From assembly GCF_014805685.1 (NCBI RefSeq), contig NC_060887.1:28589463-28653462 (forward strand): 64,000 bases of DNA. The letters run 5' to 3'. Under the pieces are notes generated by a model. It worked only from the letters and a program-made list of their open reading frames with translations. It had not been told where the DNA came from and did not search any database. The translations under genes and the position numbers were made by a program. Of this stretch, positions 62,907 to 64,000 are shown one piece after another. Every line of letters begins with the position of its first letter. Positions within the stretch are counted from its first letter, which is position 1. The DNA is from Silurus meridionalis. Its lineage: Eukaryota > Chordata > Actinopteri > Siluriformes > Siluridae.

Positions 62907-64000
62907 CTTTAATTTGAACTAAATGGATGTATAAAAAATAAATAAAAATGGACATTAAAAAGTAAACTACGGTTTCTTATTAAATAACACAAAAATGGTC
63001 TGTGCTCAGTGTGGGTGTAAAGAGATGAATATTGAGAAAGACACAATGAATGACTGACAAAAATAAAAATATTTATGCAAGCAATATGAGTCGCTTCTGA
63101 AAAGGCAACAATTATTGATAATATAAAACCAGAAAATGTATCTCTAATTAAACAGACCATTTTAAGGTGGTTGCATCAACAAAGAGGTGCTTTCAGCAGG
63201 CTTGGACTTTCCTGCCACTTCTGCCAGTACAGCCTACGGAAATCCTTTTTAATTACATAAACAGAAAAGGACACAAGGACTGTATATTTTGCTACATGCA
63301 CACCGTGGCATTTTTGAAAATACAATCTAAAGTTTTAAAGTTCATGCCTATTAGGTATACTCTATAACTTAATAAAGAGATTTGTGTTTTGCTCGCTTAA
63401 GCGAAATCTTCTACAGGGCAATAAAATAAAATCATACAAAATGGTGTTATGATGAAAAATCTATTACACAAGATTATTGCTTCAAAGCAGACCTTTTAAA
63501 CGGACTACAACTTGACAGCATGAGGTACAGTAATCTTAATTCAAGTTAACATATACTTTGACTTATACTACTTTGCACTTCAAAACCCTGACAGCCTTCA
63601 TCATGGAGCTTGAGCTTGGTAAAGCAGTGCAGAGTCAGTTTGCTCAATATGTATGTGAAGCATGGAGAGCAAAATCAATGAGAAATGTCAAGGATTTCAA
63701 GGTTTTCAGCCTACCAGCTAAGGCTATAGTTCATGTCCACTGTGGTTACTGTTAGACTATGATGAACAGGAGATGACAAGGACAAAAACATTTCACGTCC
63801 CAGTCCTCAAGGCGAGATTTAAACGACCTCGGTATTCCGTTATAACAAAGGAAATCGCATGAACACACATAAAATCACATTACATGAAATCCTCATCCCT
63901 TGTTATTCACTTTGCAGTTATTTAACATTTATTGACGTAATGACAAAATTTTTCAAACGTATTCAATGATCATTAGCTCTCACTTTCTATCCTAGCATTA
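62907..64000. other. Noncoding DNA to window end
   Basis: No exon or repeat recognised; presumably still l3mbtl4 intron. Confidence 0.4.

Overview
This is eukaryotic, AT-rich vertebrate DNA, almost certainly from a teleost fish. The evidence is long introns with GT-AG junctions, dense dinucleotide and GATA microsatellites, many fish-type Tc1/mariner and hAT remnants, and two recognisable vertebrate genes. Relatives of catfish or other ostariophysans would fit the Tc1 and microsatellite load, but that is an inference.

Two protein-coding genes are supported, both on the minus strand. (1) tmem200c: its whole coding region is one exon at 23035-24645, 536 aa, a two-pass membrane protein. The exon has a good 5'UTR splice acceptor ending at 24679. 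A CpG-rich, TATA- and CCAAT-containing segment with a strong minus-strand splice donor at 41916/41915 is a plausible distant first exon and promoter. (2) The 3' end of l3mbtl4: three consecutive coding exons at 54334-54503, 50449-50511 and 49619-49774 encode the C-terminal SAM domain and the stop codon. The MBT repeats and zinc finger would lie beyond the right edge or in exons I could not identify. As I recall, L3MBTL4 and TMEM200C are also neighbours in the same order and strand on human 18p11.31, which supports both names.

Layout. 1-20.6 kb: intergenic DNA with microsatellites, a CpG-rich patch (6.5-7.0 kb), a LINE tail (11.9-12.5 kb), a Tc1-like element carrying a nested LINE insertion (13.0-13.7 kb), and a nearly full-length Tc1 element inside a (TA)n tract (15.4-17.0 kb). 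20.6-24.7 kb: an internally deleted Tc1 element, the presumed 3'UTR, then tmem200c. 24.7-33 kb (probably tmem200c intron): Tc1-like remnants, two abutting hAT elements (one holding a solo LTR), and a second copy of the 1.6-kb Tc1 family. 33.5-36.1 kb: a 2.6-kb degenerate telomere-like array. 36-42 kb: more remnants. 41.9-43.2 kb: the putative promoter followed by a GA-rich minisatellite. 43-49.6 kb: repeats between the genes. 49.6-64 kb: the l3mbtl4 end and a long upstream intron.

I found no operon-like or new enzymatic system; this is ordinary vertebrate sequence. The most interesting signals are the telomere-like array, whose variation is largely confined to two positions of the hexamer so that dipeptide frames stay open; the UG and CA repeats flanking an l3mbtl4 SAM exon; and a shared catalytic D-to-N change in two separate Tc1 copies. 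Family names for repeats come from recognition of known fish repeats and transposase motifs, not from a database search.
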